A stretch of DNA of 64,000 nucleotides from the NCBI GenBank assembly GCA_016219875.1, contig JACRJZ010000054.1, forward strand, positions 1-64,000. Reading direction: 5' to 3'. A program made the translations under genes and the position numbers. The number at the start of each line of letters is the position of its first letter. Within the stretch, counting starts at the first letter, position 1. Positions 37,356 through 45,948 of the stretch are shown in pieces. The notes below the pieces were generated by a model. That model was not told where the DNA came from, made no database searches, and saw nothing but the letters and a program-made list of their open reading frames with translations. This stretch comes from Verrucomicrobiota bacterium. GTDB lineage: Bacteria; Verrucomicrobiota; Verrucomicrobiia; Limisphaerales; JACRJZ01.

Positions 37356-39170
37356 CTTCTTGGAGAAACTCGCTAGATGCCGACTGAACGCGAAGAATTC
37401 AGACTAACCGAGGAAATCCGCCGAGCGGAAAACATCTTCCTCAACACCAACCGTAATTTTCTCGTCCTTGGAAGCGCAGGAACAGGAAAGAGCTTTTTGC
37501 TGAAACGCCTGGTCGAGAACGCTCGCAAGAACGTCCAAGTGTTGTCCTTCACTGGCTTGGCAGCCCTTCAAGTTGGTGGTCGCACTATTCACAGTTTCTT
37601 TGGATTTGACCTCGGACTTCAAAAGCGAACGCACCTGCTGCTGATGGGAACTGACGAGCAAAAAGACAATCGGCGCCGCGCATTTCGGAATCTTGAAGCC
37701 GTCTTGATTGATGAGGTTTCGATGCTTCGCGCGGACTTGCTCGACGCGGTTGATGCCGTTTTGCGAGAACACGGTCCACGCCCCGGCGAGCCGTTCGGGG
37801 GCGTTCAGGTTGGGCTTTTCGGTGACGTGCTGCAATTACCACCGATTGTGACTGACGACGAGCAGCAGGCTTTCCGACCGCGTGCGGATGCCCCGTCATC
37901 GCCGATCTGGGATGACGGCTGGATTTCGCCCTGGTTCTTCGATTCATTTGCATACAGGACTGGAGGTTTTCTTCGGCTCACGCTGACTCGCATCTTCCGG
38001 CAGCAAACCGATGCAACGGCTGGGGAGGATTTTGTTCGCTCCCTTCAGCGGCTGCGTGAAGGTCGGATTCAGCCGGAGGACTTCGACCTCATCAATTCAA
38101 GGGTCTGCAATCAAGAGCCCAGGCAAGCACTCTCGCTTGTGACCACGAATCGCGCTGCTGAAGAAGAAAATGCTTCCCGATTCAACGCTCTGTCAGGCCG
38201 TGTCCAAGTCTATCAGGCGGCGCGGGCAGAGAATTGGCCGAGGCATTGGAGAGGAAACGAGCCGGTTCCTGAAACGGTTGAAATCAAAAAGGACGCTTGG
38301 GTGTTGGTTTGCGCGAACAATGCCGGGCCGGGTTTAGTGAATGGAAGCTTGGGGACGGTGCTTCGCTTCGATGACGAAGAAGTGGTTCTCCGAGTTGGTT
38401 CGCAGGAGATTCCCGTGAAGAGATACGTTTGGAAGTTTCCGGTTTGGCGGTGGGACGGCAAGCACAAGCAAATGGTCAAGGATGGCGAGACGACTTATTC
38501 GCAAATGCCACTCAAGCTCGCGTGGGCAATGACCGTTCACAAGGCGCAAGGACAGACGGTTGATGGCCCGATGTGGGTTGACCTTGGGGCGCGGGTTTGG
38601 TCTGGCGGTCAGGCATACGTCGCGCTCTCGCGTGTCAGGCGTCTCGACCAACTCCATCTCCGACGCGCGGTACGTAACGAGGATGTCTTGGTTGAAAAGC
38701 GGGCGAGACAATTCCTCAGTGAAGGAGACTCGGCTACGGCGCTTGAGGAAACTCGCGCGCTGGCAGCCAACATTTATCGAAAGACCAAGAAGTTGAAGGA
38801 CGAGGCGGTCCAAGAGCGAGAGCGTGCCTCGCAGATTCTTGGAGATGCGCAGGCATTACTGGCAAATACCACGGCCAAAGAACACTCTTTGGTTGATTCG
38901 ATCCATGCCAATGTTGAGCGGTTCTTGGCAGAGGCCACGGCCACGCTGCGAGAATGCAAACAGGTGGAAGTCAGAATTGCCGCGTCTGAAAAGCGGATTC
39001 TAGACGCGTTGGAACAGGCAAGAAATGCAAGTTGGTTGAAGCGTTTCCTTGGCGAATTCTAGACTCGTTTCTCCTGGCACCCCAAAGCGCGAAACGGTGG
39101 TTTTGCCCAGCTTTATGCTGCAAAACGACATGGGCTTGGCCTGCATCACGCGTGGTTGAATGTGTGTTGT
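37213..39170 (+). mobile_element. Foreign insertion carrying a PIF1-like helicase gene
   Basis: This roughly 1.95-kb block separates the two halves of the DUF4062-ATPase gene. It has visibly lower GC and different codon usage from the flanks and contains one complete gene (37377-39062). I could not find convincing terminal inverted repeats or a target duplication, and some ATPase sequence may be missing at the junction. The mechanism is unknown and the borders are good to about 40 bp. Confidence 0.6.
37377..39062 (+). CDS. PIF1/RecD-like SF1 DNA helicase
   Basis: 561 aa. Walker A is GSAGTGKS (residues 32-39) in NFLVLGSAGTGKSFLLKRL; motif Ia TGLAALQVGGRTIHSFFG is characteristic of PIF1-like helicases; Walker B is AVLIDEVSMLRADLLD; GGVQVGLFGDVLQLPPI is motif III; late motifs are MTVHKAQGQTVD and QAYVALSRVRRLDQL. 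The C-terminal ~100 residues form a likely coiled coil (TKKLKDEAVQERERASQIL). ATP-dependent 5'-3' unwinding is expected. A GGAG lies 12 nt before the ATG. The gene appears intact and sits inside a broken ATPase gene, with base composition unlike its surroundings, so it was probably acquired. Confidence 0.9.
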   Translation: MPTEREEFRLTEEIRRAENIFLNTNRNFLVLGSAGTGKSFLLKRLVENARKNVQVLSFTGLAALQVGGRTIHSFFGFDLGLQKRTHLLLMGTDEQKDNRRRAFRNLEAVLIDEVSMLRADLLDAVDAVLREHGPRPGEPFGGVQVGLFGDVLQLPPIVTDDEQQAFRPRADAPSSPIWDDGWISPWFFDSFAYRTGGFLRLTLTRIFRQQTDATAGEDFVRSLQRLREGRIQPEDFDLINSRVCNQEPRQALSLVTTNRAAEEENASRFNALSGRVQVYQAARAENWPRHWRGNEPVPETVEIKKDAWVLVCANNAGPGLVNGSLGTVLRFDDEEVVLRVGSQEIPVKRYVWKFPVWRWDGKHKQMVKDGETTYSQMPLKLAWAMTVHKAQGQTVDGPMWVDLGARVWSGGQAYVALSRVRRLDQLHLRRAVRNEDVLVEKRARQFLSEGDSATALEETRALAANIYRKTKKLKDEAVQERERASQILGDAQALLANTTAKEHSLVDSIHANVERFLAEATATLRECKQVEVRIAASEKRILDALEQARNASWLKRFLGEF

Positions 39171-39972
39171 TGCCGACCGGCCTCGCGGAGCACTTCCTTG
39201 GGCTTGCAGCGCCGTCGCGTCGAGGTGAAGCCGCTCGCCGCCGAGGCCCTGGCACGCGAGCCGTTCGCCGCCTTCGATGCCTGGCTGGCCCGCGTGGAGC
39301 AGGCCATGCCGTCTGCGATGCGCGCCTTGCTTTGCCTGGACGAATACGAGCGGCTCCAACGCGCGCTGGACGCCGGTTGGGGCGGGGATTTTCTCGATGC
39401 GCTGCGACACACGCTCCAGCATCGCCCGCGCTTCGTGCTGCTGTTCACCGGCGCACACACCTTCGCCGAGATGGGGCCGGCGTGGACGGACCGGTTCATC
39501 AGCGCCCGCCGGGTGCGGGTGAGTTTCCTCCAGCCGGACGACGTGCGCCCGCTGCTGACGAAGCCGATCCCGGAATTCGACTTGACCTACGCGCCCGGCG
39601 CGGTGGACGCGGTCATCGCCGCCACGCGCTGTCAGCCGTTCCTGGTGCAGGCGGTGGCGTTTGAGTTGGTGCAATTCCTCAACGAGCAGCAGCGCAAGGA
39701 GGCCACGCCTGCCGACGTGGAGACGGCCATCACCCGCGCGCTGGAAAGCGGCGGCGAGTATTTTGCCAATGTCTGGACCGACGCCGGGGCGGGAGGGCAG
39801 GGGATACTGCGAGAGATTGCCCGAAGAATGCGGAGTGCGGAATGGAAATCAGAGCTTCCTCACGTCGGCTGCTACGGGAGCAATGAAGTGGCTGCGCGAG
39901 CATGATGTGCTGGACGACGCCGGAAAGTTCGCCGTGCCGATGATGGAGCGGTGGGTGAGGGAGAATGGCTGA
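39171..39972 (+). pseudogene. DUF4062-ATPase (STAND-like) gene, 3' fragment
   Basis: High-GC sequence resumes and encodes the rest of an AAA/STAND ATPase: MRALLCLDEYERLQRAL (Walker B and sensor region), PRFVLLFTGAHTFAEMG, RVRVSFLQPDDVRPLLTKPI, ATRCQPFLVQAVAFELVQFL. At about 39845 half of a family A repeat (39852-39876) interrupts the frame; the proper C-terminus (MKWLREHDVLDDAGKFAVPM to the stop at 39972) continues in another frame. The fragment has no plausible start of its own. It therefore carries two lesions: separation from its 5' half and a repeat-associated frameshift. Confidence 0.75.
39852..39876. repeat. Half of a family A palindrome
   Basis: GAGCTTCCTCACGTCGGCTG followed by CTACG matches one arm only. 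It is preceded by an AATGCGGAGTGCGGAATGGA stretch of unknown origin. It shifts the reading frame of the ATPase fragment. Confidence 0.75.
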
Positions 39973-40253
39973 CAAGGCTTGCCCCGCAGAAACAGGAGCC
40001 GGACAGGAATTCGTTTGCGCTGCTGAAGTCAGAGTCTCTGAACTGGAACGGTGCCGTTGAAGGGGGACCGCGCGCGGCTCGCATGCCGTCGTCGTCGTCG
40101 CGGTGACGTTCAACCGAACCCTTTGGAGTCACCGAACGGTGCGGGAGGAACGACACTCCGAAGTGCTCGGCGGGCCGCCGAGCACCGCCGGCCGGCGGCC
40201 CGCGCTCCCCAGCGCGTCTGCATCGTTCCGGATCAGCCCAAAGGGCGGCAGAC

Positions 40254-40439
40254 AATAGCCCAGCGATTCATCGCTGGGTGAAGCGGTGCGCGGGAGCCAA
40301 GTCCCGTCAGGGACGACAGCAGTCCTGGTCTTGGACCGCCGCCGGCTCTCGCTCTCTTTCGTCCCTCCGGGATTTGCCCCGCTTGCGCGGCGTGTCCCAG
40401 TGATGGATCGCTGGGCTATTTTCAGGCGTCCCTGACGGA
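40254..40439. repeat. Composite inverted repeat, family F
   Basis: AATAGCCCAGCGATTCATCG at the left is mirrored by TGGATCGCTGGGCTATTTT at the right. GTCCCGTCAGGGACGAC and CGTCCCTGACGGAACT are further paired segments. Probably another dispersed palindromic unit. Confidence 0.65.
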
Positions 40440-40443
40440 ACTC

Positions 40444-40626
40444 ATGGGCGCGAACTGCGTTCCCCACGCCCGTCAGCGCAACCTCCTGCACCGCGCGCAA
40501 TCCAACGCCCAAGCCGTCCTGCGTGACTTCCAGCACTACAAAGGCCGCGCCGCTGACCTGGAAGCCCGCACCCAGCAACTCCTCGCCCGAATCGCCCAAG
40601 CCCTCACGAAGTTCCCGCCTTCGTAG
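40444..40626 (+). CDS. Short hypothetical reading frame, possibly a truncated gene end
   Basis: 60 aa, basic and helical (ARQRNLLHRAQSNAQAVLRD, AADLEARTQQLLARIAQALT), with no recognised family. Its frame runs upstream directly into the family F repeat, so it may be the surviving 3' end of a gene cut by that repeat rather than a whole gene. Confidence 0.3.
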   Translation: MGANCVPHARQRNLLHRAQSNAQAVLRDFQHYKGRAADLEARTQQLLARIAQALTKFPPS

Positions 40627-40680
40627 CGGAACTCTGGCGAGTGCCGCTGGTTTCCTCGGCCGCAACTCGGCACTGACGCC

Positions 40681-40711
40681 GCAGCGCAGACATTCCTGTC
40701 TGCCGTAGCGC
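40681..40711. repeat. Single hairpin of family B type
   Basis: GCAGCGCAGACATTCCTGTC then TGCCGTAGCG: one hairpin of the family B string without the remaining units. Confidence 0.55.
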
Positions 40712-40774
40712 AACTTGCCGGCCCTTTGATTTGCATCAAGGCCGCCACCCCACGCTGCGGCACAGTCACGGCCA

Positions 40775-41344
40775 ATGAATGCGACTGCAACTGAAACACT
40801 GCTCGACGTAAGACCGATGACGCCGCGTGACCGGCATCCGACCATCTTCAACACTTGGGAGAGCCTGGGCCAAGGCGGCTCCATCCTGCTGGTCAACGAC
40901 CACGATCCCATTCCGCTCTACTACCAGTTCGCCTGCGAACACGGCGGCGGCTTCCGCTGGCAGTACCTGGATCAAGGCCCGCAGGTCTGGCGCGTGCGCA
41001 TCACGAAAGGTGACTTCGCCGAACCCGGTTACGTGCCGCCGAGCCGGCCCGCCAAGGCGCCCGCCGTGCCGATCGATTTCAACGAGCCGTTAGTGTTGGA
41101 CACGCGCCCGCTCTTCCAGCGCGGGGAGACGCCCTGCCAGGCGATCGACCAGTGCGTGGCGGCGCTGAAGCCGGGGCAGGATTTCATCATCCTCGTGCCG
41201 TTCGAGCCGATTCCGCTCTACACGAAGTTCAGCAACCTCGGTTTCTCCCATCGCTCGGCGCAGCTCGACGACGGCTCGTGGAGGATCGAGTTCAAGAAAA
41301 CTGGCGAAGCCAAAGGCGCCTTCGTGCCCTGCGGCGGACACTAA
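40775..41344 (+). CDS. DUF2249 tandem-domain protein
   Basis: 189 aa with two DUF2249 (TusA-like fold) domains: residues about 9-80 (LLDVRPMTPRDRHPTIFNTW, ILLVNDHDPIPLYYQF) and about 104-175 (LVLDTRPLFQRGETPCQAID, FIILVPFEPIPLYTKF). The family is found with haemerythrin-like, nitrosative-stress and respiratory genes and is thought to participate in redox or sulfur chemistry, but its biochemistry is poorly known. There is no operon partner here. The stop codon lies inside the 10-bp duplication made by the family C element that follows immediately. Confidence 0.88.
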   Translation: MNATATETLLDVRPMTPRDRHPTIFNTWESLGQGGSILLVNDHDPIPLYYQFACEHGGGFRWQYLDQGPQVWRVRITKGDFAEPGYVPPSRPAKAPAVPIDFNEPLVLDTRPLFQRGETPCQAIDQCVAALKPGQDFIILVPFEPIPLYTKFSNLGFSHRSAQLDDGSWRIEFKKTGEAKGAFVPCGGH

Positions 41345-41349
41345 GAAGC

Positions 41350-41470
41350 CGGGGCTGATTCAAGAAACACGCGGACAGGAGCGCGGGCAGCCTGCCCGCG
41401 CGTTCCATCGAGAATGGGAGCGAGAAACCACGCGGGCAGGCTGCCCGCGCTCCTTCTTGAATCAGTCCTG
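41350..41470. mobile_element. Family C element, 121 bp, with 10-bp target duplication
   Basis: Termini CGGGGCTGATTCAAGAA and TTCTTGAATCAGTCCTG, flanked by the direct repeat ACTAAGAAGC at 41340-41349 and 41471-41480. The left copy contains the TAA stop codon of the DUF2249 gene. Internal palindromes match the other family C copies. Confidence 0.93.
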
Positions 41471-41539
41471 ACTAAGAAGCGCGCTGAAGAATCTTGGAGT
41501 TGTTTCCCCCGGCGCTGGATGTCACGATCAGCGCCCGAA

Positions 41540-41737
41540 ATGGACGAACTGCAACTGATCGCCCTGTACTCATCGCTGCTGGGATGCGCCGAAGCGCAAG
41601 CGCGGAGCGTGCTGATGCTGTTGCACGGGCTGTGGGATGACGATTCCTCCGACTTCGGCCTGCCGATTCAGGACGGCCCAGTCGGAAAGCGCGTGGCGGC
41701 GAGAGGTTGGCCAGGCGTGACGGGCCGATGGAAATGA
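41540..41737 (+). CDS. Short hypothetical reading frame
   Basis: 65 aa starting MDELQLIALYSSLLGCAEAQ and ending in a basic tail. No recognised family and no conserved motif; the remaining 41471-41777 stretch contains nothing else I can identify. It could be a chance open frame. Confidence 0.25.
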   Translation: MDELQLIALYSSLLGCAEAQARSVLMLLHGLWDDDSSDFGLPIQDGPVGKRVAARGWPGVTGRWK

Positions 41738-41777
41738 CGGGTGATCGGAAGAACCCCGCTCCCGGCTTCGCGCGCCG

Positions 41778-42791
41778 TCAGTTGGTTTGAGCGGTCGCCG
41801 ATTTGGGAGCCAGCGACTTGGGGACCGCGCCGGGCGGCAGCGGCGGGCTTTTGCGAAACCCCGGCGGCAGCGGCGGCTTGGGCTGAAGCCGCGCCACCAA
41901 GTCGCGCCACAACTGGCGGTCTTGCGCCGTCATGCTCCGCCAACGCTCGGCGTTCAGGAGAAACTCCTGCCGTTCCGCCGGAGACAGCGCGGTGAACTTC
42001 TGAAAGTTCCGCAGGCACACCTCGCGCTGCTTTTCCGGGAGCCGCGCAAACGCGGCCAGGGTCCGTTCCATTTGCCGCCGCTCGGTTTCGTTCATGACGT
42101 TCAGGATGCGGGCCTTCTCCTTCTCGTTCAGCTCGAAGAACCGCTCGAAGTGGGCGTGCAGCCGCTGCCGTTCCTCCTCGGACATGGTGTTCCAGCGCGT
42201 CTGGTCCTTCTCCAGTTGCTCCTGCTGCGCCGCCGTGAGCGCCGCGGGAGCGACCTCGGCGGGCGGGGCGTTGGTTTCTGATCGGCAGATCAACCGCATG
42301 GCGGTTTCGTTCTCCAGGACCTGCTTTTGGACCTCCGCGGGCAGCGTGTCCCATTCTGCCAATCGTTCTTCGACCAGCTTGCGATCGGCCTCCGGCATGG
42401 TCGCCAGAGCTGGCCCGCGCCGTTCGGCGGAAACTTTCATCAACGGCCGCAGATACCAGCGCAGTTGGAGCGTCTGCAGCCGCGCCTCGCGGGCCGCCGG
42501 GGATAAGGACTCGAATTCCTTGAGTTTGCCTTCCAGGAACGCGCGCGACTCGCTGGAACGGTTGGTCACGATGGCGAGCCGGTCGGCGGCAGTCATGGCC
42601 AGGAGGCCCCGCAGGAAATCCACCGGCGTGCGGGCCGTCGGCAAGGACGGAACCGGCGGAGCCGGCAGCCCCCCGCGCTCGGTGGGAGCTGTTGGCGCCG
42701 GCTGGCCCAGCAGCGTCGTGGCGCAAGCCAGCGCGGTCAGGAGGAAGAGGCGTTGCAAGGTTGAAGCGTTGAAGCGTTGAAGGGTGATCAC
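41778..42791 (-). CDS. Exported DUF3106-like protein
   Basis: 337 aa from a GTG at 42791, which gives a signal peptide (RLFLLTALACATTLLGQ); an in-frame ATG at 42902 would add 37 residues. The first residues (ITLQRFNASTLQR) derive from a TTGAAGCG-type low-complexity repeat, so the original start may have been altered. The body is a string of similar helical segments with the pattern W-x-x-M/L-x-x-E-x-R-Q-x (for example RWNTMSEEERQRLHAHFERF and RWRSMTAQDRQLWRDLVARL), as in DUF3106 proteins. It is the third gene of a sigma/anti-sigma/DUF3106 arrangement and probably belongs to that envelope-response unit; function unknown. Confidence 0.78.
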   Translation of the reverse strand: MITLQRFNASTLQRLFLLTALACATTLLGQPAPTAPTERGGLPAPPVPSLPTARTPVDFLRGLLAMTAADRLAIVTNRSSESRAFLEGKLKEFESLSPAAREARLQTLQLRWYLRPLMKVSAERRGPALATMPEADRKLVEERLAEWDTLPAEVQKQVLENETAMRLICRSETNAPPAEVAPAALTAAQQEQLEKDQTRWNTMSEEERQRLHAHFERFFELNEKEKARILNVMNETERRQMERTLAAFARLPEKQREVCLRNFQKFTALSPAERQEFLLNAERWRSMTAQDRQLWRDLVARLQPKPPLPPGFRKSPPLPPGAVPKSLAPKSATAQTN

Positions 42792-42915
42792 TTTCCCTCG
42801 CGGGCAGACACCAGAAATCGGCGCTTCGGATGGCAGAGCCGTCCCCCGTTCGACGCTCGCCTCGTGGAATCCGTCTTGCCGCATGGCCGTTCGCGCTTCC
42901 ATTCAGCGTCCGAGT

Positions 42916-43440
42916 CTATTGCAGCGCCCGAAGCAGCTCATCGTCGGAGATCGCGGCGGAGTCCGCGGGCTTGACGGGCACAAAGCTGAGTTGCTGGATC
43001 GACTCGAAGTCTTGCAGGATTTCGGGCGCGGGCACACTCGCGACCAGAGAAATCCGGGCGAGGTCTTGCGCCAGGCGGGCGCGGCTGAGGTAGCGGTACT
43101 CCTGCATTCCCGCCACTGCCAATACGAGCGCCGCACCAGCCCAAGCGAGACGCGGCGCCAGCACCCGGCCCCAATCCTCCCACCAGACGCGCCAGGGTGA
43201 GCGTCCGCGCTGGCGCGCTTGTTCCGCTTCCACGGCGCGCAGCACCTGGGCGGTGAAATTGGACGCCAGGGGCGGCGGGCGCTGGGCGCGCAGGAAACGG
43301 TCCAGCGCGACTTCGGCTTCCCAATCGCGCGCCGCGTCAGCGTGCGCGGCGAGAAACTCCGCCAGCCGCGCCTGCTCCTCCGGCGTGAGGGGCCGACGCC
43401 AACTCGTTTCGAGCAGCTTTCGATAGACGGGATCGTTCAT
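42916..43440 (-). CDS. Putative membrane anti-sigma factor
   Basis: 174 aa from ATG 43440 (MNDPVYRKLLETSWRRPLTP); another in-frame ATG lies 9 codons upstream. A helical cytoplasmic N-terminal region (EEQARLAEFLAAHADAARDW, EVALDRFLRAQ) is followed by one membrane helix (RLAWAGAALVLAVAG) and a periplasmic C-terminal part. No zinc-binding HxxxCxxC motif is seen, so it is not a classical ZAS protein. Position 48 nt downstream of an ECF sigma gene on the same strand is the main argument for an anti-sigma role. Confidence 0.72.
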   Translation of the reverse strand: MNDPVYRKLLETSWRRPLTPEEQARLAEFLAAHADAARDWEAEVALDRFLRAQRPPPLASNFTAQVLRAVEAEQARQRGRSPWRVWWEDWGRVLAPRLAWAGAALVLAVAGMQEYRYLSRARLAQDLARISLVASVPAPEILQDFESIQQLSFVPVKPADSAAISDDELLRALQ

Positions 43441-43488
43441 ATCGGATTCCTTTCCAACTCCGGCCAAGCCGGGAAGTTTCTGAAAAAT

Positions 43489-44094
43489 TCACGGTTCATT
43501 CCATTCTCCGGTGCGCAGGTAAGGCTTGAGTTGCTCCTTGAGCGTCTCCCGCGCGCGATGGATCAGCGACTTGGTGGCGGAGAGCGAGCAGCCCACGACT
43601 TTCGCGATGTCTTCGTAGCTCAGTTCTTCCTCGCGGCACAGCAGCAGGGCGGTGCGCTGCTTCTCCGGCAATGCGGCGATGGCTTCCTCCACCTTGGCCT
43701 CCAACTCGCGCCGCAGCACCAAGTCGGGCGGCGGCGTCACTTTCGCGTCCTCAAATTGCCGCGGGGCCTCGTGTTCGTCGGGCGCGGCGGCCTGGTCCAG
43801 CGAGTCGGCTGGATGCCGGGAACGGCGGCGGATTTCGTTCAGGCAGAGGTTGCGCGCGATGGTGAAGAGCCACGTCGAGAACTTGGCCGTGACCCGGTAG
43901 CGGCGGGCGGACTTGAAAACCTGGAGAAACACGTTCTGGGCCACGTCTTCCGCCTCGGTGGCGTCGAGGAGGTGCCGGTACACCAAACCGAAGACGGGCT
44001 GCTTGTATTTCTCGACCAGCGCCTCAAAAGCCGCGGTGTCCCCTTCACGCACGCGAAGCATGAGGGCGGCATCGGGATCGAGGTTGGTGGCCAT
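43489..44094 (-). CDS. ECF RNA polymerase sigma factor
   Basis: 201 aa from ATG 44094. Region 2 reads FEALVEKYKQPVFGLVYRHL, DAEDVAQ-type sequence EAEDVAQNVFLQVFKSARRY, and FSTWLFTIARNLCLNEIRRR (the -10 recognition helix). A linker is followed by region 4: ALPEKQRTALLLCREEELSY and EDIAKVVGCSLSATKSLIHR, the -35-binding helix-turn-helix. It leads a three-gene minus-strand unit with a membrane partner and a DUF3106 exported protein, so it probably responds to an envelope signal and may control its own operon. Confidence 0.93.
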   Translation of the reverse strand: MATNLDPDAALMLRVREGDTAAFEALVEKYKQPVFGLVYRHLLDATEAEDVAQNVFLQVFKSARRYRVTAKFSTWLFTIARNLCLNEIRRRSRHPADSLDQAAAPDEHEAPRQFEDAKVTPPPDLVLRRELEAKVEEAIAALPEKQRTALLLCREEELSYEDIAKVVGCSLSATKSLIHRARETLKEQLKPYLRTGEWNEP

Positions 44095-44156
44095 CGCGGG
44101 CACCACGCTACCAAAAACCGCTCCCGCCACAAGGTTGCGGTGGAGGTGAGGGCAAA

Positions 44157-44282
44157 TTCAAGGTTCAAGGTTCAAGGTTCTAAGTCCAAAGTTCAAAGCT
44201 GGCGGCGTGAAGCCGGTTTTGAGGTTCAGGAACCAGAGCGCGCTGAACTTTGAACCTCGAACCTTAAACTTTGAACCTGGAA
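44157..44282. repeat. Low-complexity inverted repeat, family G
   Basis: TTCAAGGTTCAAGGTTCAAG at the left faces GAACCTTAAACTTTGAACCT at the right, with a short unrelated centre. It lies between the divergent sigma-factor and sulfatase genes, where promoters for both would be expected. Confidence 0.65.
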
Positions 44283-44337
44283 CTCGCGTCGCGAGGGTTG
44301 ATTTCCGGCGCGGTCTGGCGCTTACTGCGTCTCACGC

Positions 44338-45933
44338 ATGAAAACGATGACTCGCTTCATTCTGATCGCGGTCACTGCGCTGGCGCTGAACGCTCCCGCG
44401 GCTGATTCCACGCCCGCCCGCCCGAACATCCTCTTCGTCATGTCGGACGACCACGCCTATCACGCCATCAGCGCCTACAACGGTCGGCTGAACCAGACTC
44501 CGCACCTTGACCGGCTGGCGCGCGAGGGGATGCGCTTCGACCGCTGCTTTGTGGTGAACTCGATTTGCACACCGAGCCGCGCGACGATCCTCACCGGCAA
44601 GTACAGCCACCTCAACGGCTGCCCCGCCTTCAATCGCTTCGACGGCGCGCAGCCCACTGTCGCCAAGCGGCTGCAGGCCGCCGGCTACCACACCGGCATG
44701 ATCGGCAAGTGGCACCTCGGCAGCGACCCCACGGGCTTTCACCAATGGATCATCCTGCCGGGCCAGGGCGTGTACAACGACCCCGCCTTCCTCACGCCCG
44801 AAGGCCGGAAAGTCATCAAGGGATACGCCACCGACGTCATCACCGACCTCGGCATCGACTTCCTGGAGAAGCGTCCGAAGGACAAGCCGTTCTTTCTGAT
44901 GCTTCACCACAAGGCCCCGCACCGCGAGTGGACGCCCGACCCGAAGAACCGCGAGAAGTTCGCCAAGCTGACCATCCCGGAGCCGCCGACGCTCTGGGAC
45001 GATTACGCCACGCGCACCGATGCCTTGCGCGAGAACCAGCAGACCGTGGCCCGCGACCTCACCCGCCGTGATCTCAAGCTCACGCCGCCCCCGGACATCA
45101 CGCCCGGCACCAACCGCCAGAAGTGGCTCCAGACCAAACCCACCGAAGTGGAAATCGAAACCGACGGCGTGAAGAAGAAACTCACCGGCACGGAGTTGGT
45201 GAAGTGGAAATACCAGCGTTACATGCAGGACTACCTCGGGTGCATCCAGAGCATCGACGACAACATGGGCCGGCTCTTCGCCTGCCTGGAGCGCGCCGGC
45301 CTGATGGACAACACCGTCATCTTCTACACCGCGGACAACGGCTTCTTCCTCGGCGACCACGGCCTTTACGACAAGCGGTTCATGTACGAGGAATCCCTCC
45401 GCATCCCGCTGTTGGCCCGCTGGCCCGGCCAGATCAAAGCCGGCTCCGTAAGCGACGCGATGGTGCTCAACCTCGATTTCCCGGAGACGTTCCTCGAACT
45501 CGCCGGTTTGCAGGCGCCGGCCGAGATGCAGGGCCGCAGTTTCGCTCCCCTCTTGCGCGGCACGCGCCCCGCCGACTGGCGCACGAGTTTCTACTACCGC
45601 TATTACCACGACCCCGGCGACCACAACACGCGCGCCCATCTCGGCGTCCGCACCGAGACGCACAAGCTGATTCACTATTGGAAGAAGGACCAATGGGAAC
45701 TGTTCGACCTGCGGAAAGACCCGGCCGAACTGGTCAATCTCTACAACGACCTCGCCCAAACCGCGACTGTGGCGCAACTCAAGAAGGAACTGGCCCGGCT
45801 CAAGGACGAAGTCCGCGACCACGATGAATACGCGAACGAACTTCCGCCGCCGGGCGTGGACGGCCAGCCGCCTGGGCGCGCGGGCGCGAGGAAACAGCGA
45901 CAAGCGCCGCCGCCGCCAAAGCTGACGGAATAG
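44338..45933 (+). CDS. Exported type I sulfatase
   Basis: 531 aa with a signal peptide (ILIAVTALALNAPAADS). The formylglycine motif is SICTPSRATILTGK, with Cys77 as the modified residue, and the metal-site start is NILFVMSDDHAYH (Asp37 and Asp38). Downstream are GKWHLGSDPTGF, VIFYTADNGFFLGDHGLYDK and RIPLLARWPGQI, and a C-terminal domain with KLIHYWKKDQWELFDLRKDP. The family hydrolyses sulfate esters of polysaccharides, a hallmark activity of verrucomicrobia that degrade sulfated glycans. An anaerobic or FGE-type maturase would be needed and is not in the window. Transcribed alone, divergent from the sigma gene. Confidence 0.96.
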   Translation: MKTMTRFILIAVTALALNAPAADSTPARPNILFVMSDDHAYHAISAYNGRLNQTPHLDRLAREGMRFDRCFVVNSICTPSRATILTGKYSHLNGCPAFNRFDGAQPTVAKRLQAAGYHTGMIGKWHLGSDPTGFHQWIILPGQGVYNDPAFLTPEGRKVIKGYATDVITDLGIDFLEKRPKDKPFFLMLHHKAPHREWTPDPKNREKFAKLTIPEPPTLWDDYATRTDALRENQQTVARDLTRRDLKLTPPPDITPGTNRQKWLQTKPTEVEIETDGVKKKLTGTELVKWKYQRYMQDYLGCIQSIDDNMGRLFACLERAGLMDNTVIFYTADNGFFLGDHGLYDKRFMYEESLRIPLLARWPGQIKAGSVSDAMVLNLDFPETFLELAGLQAPAEMQGRSFAPLLRGTRPADWRTSFYYRYYHDPGDHNTRAHLGVRTETHKLIHYWKKDQWELFDLRKDPAELVNLYNDLAQTATVAQLKKELARLKDEVRDHDEYANELPPPGVDGQPPGRAGARKQRQAPPPPKLTE

Positions 45934-45948
45934 AGCTTCCTGGCTGCT

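Larger units (their letters stand above)
39973..40774. other. Largely non-coding stretch with hairpins and repeats
   Basis: Contains a strong hairpin at about 40160-40182 (GTGCTCGGCGGGCCGCCGAG), the family F repeat, a doubtful short reading frame, and a partial family B hairpin. No gene is confidently supported. Confidence 0.5.

Noticed and set aside
37200..39180. Terminal inverted repeats or target duplication around the helicase insertion
   Set aside because: I compared both borders by eye and found only short, offset similarities that could be chance.
39973..40774. Possible structured RNA gene in the hairpin-rich gap
   Set aside because: Hairpins are explained by dispersed repeat families; no known RNA family or tRNA-like fold could be recognised by eye.
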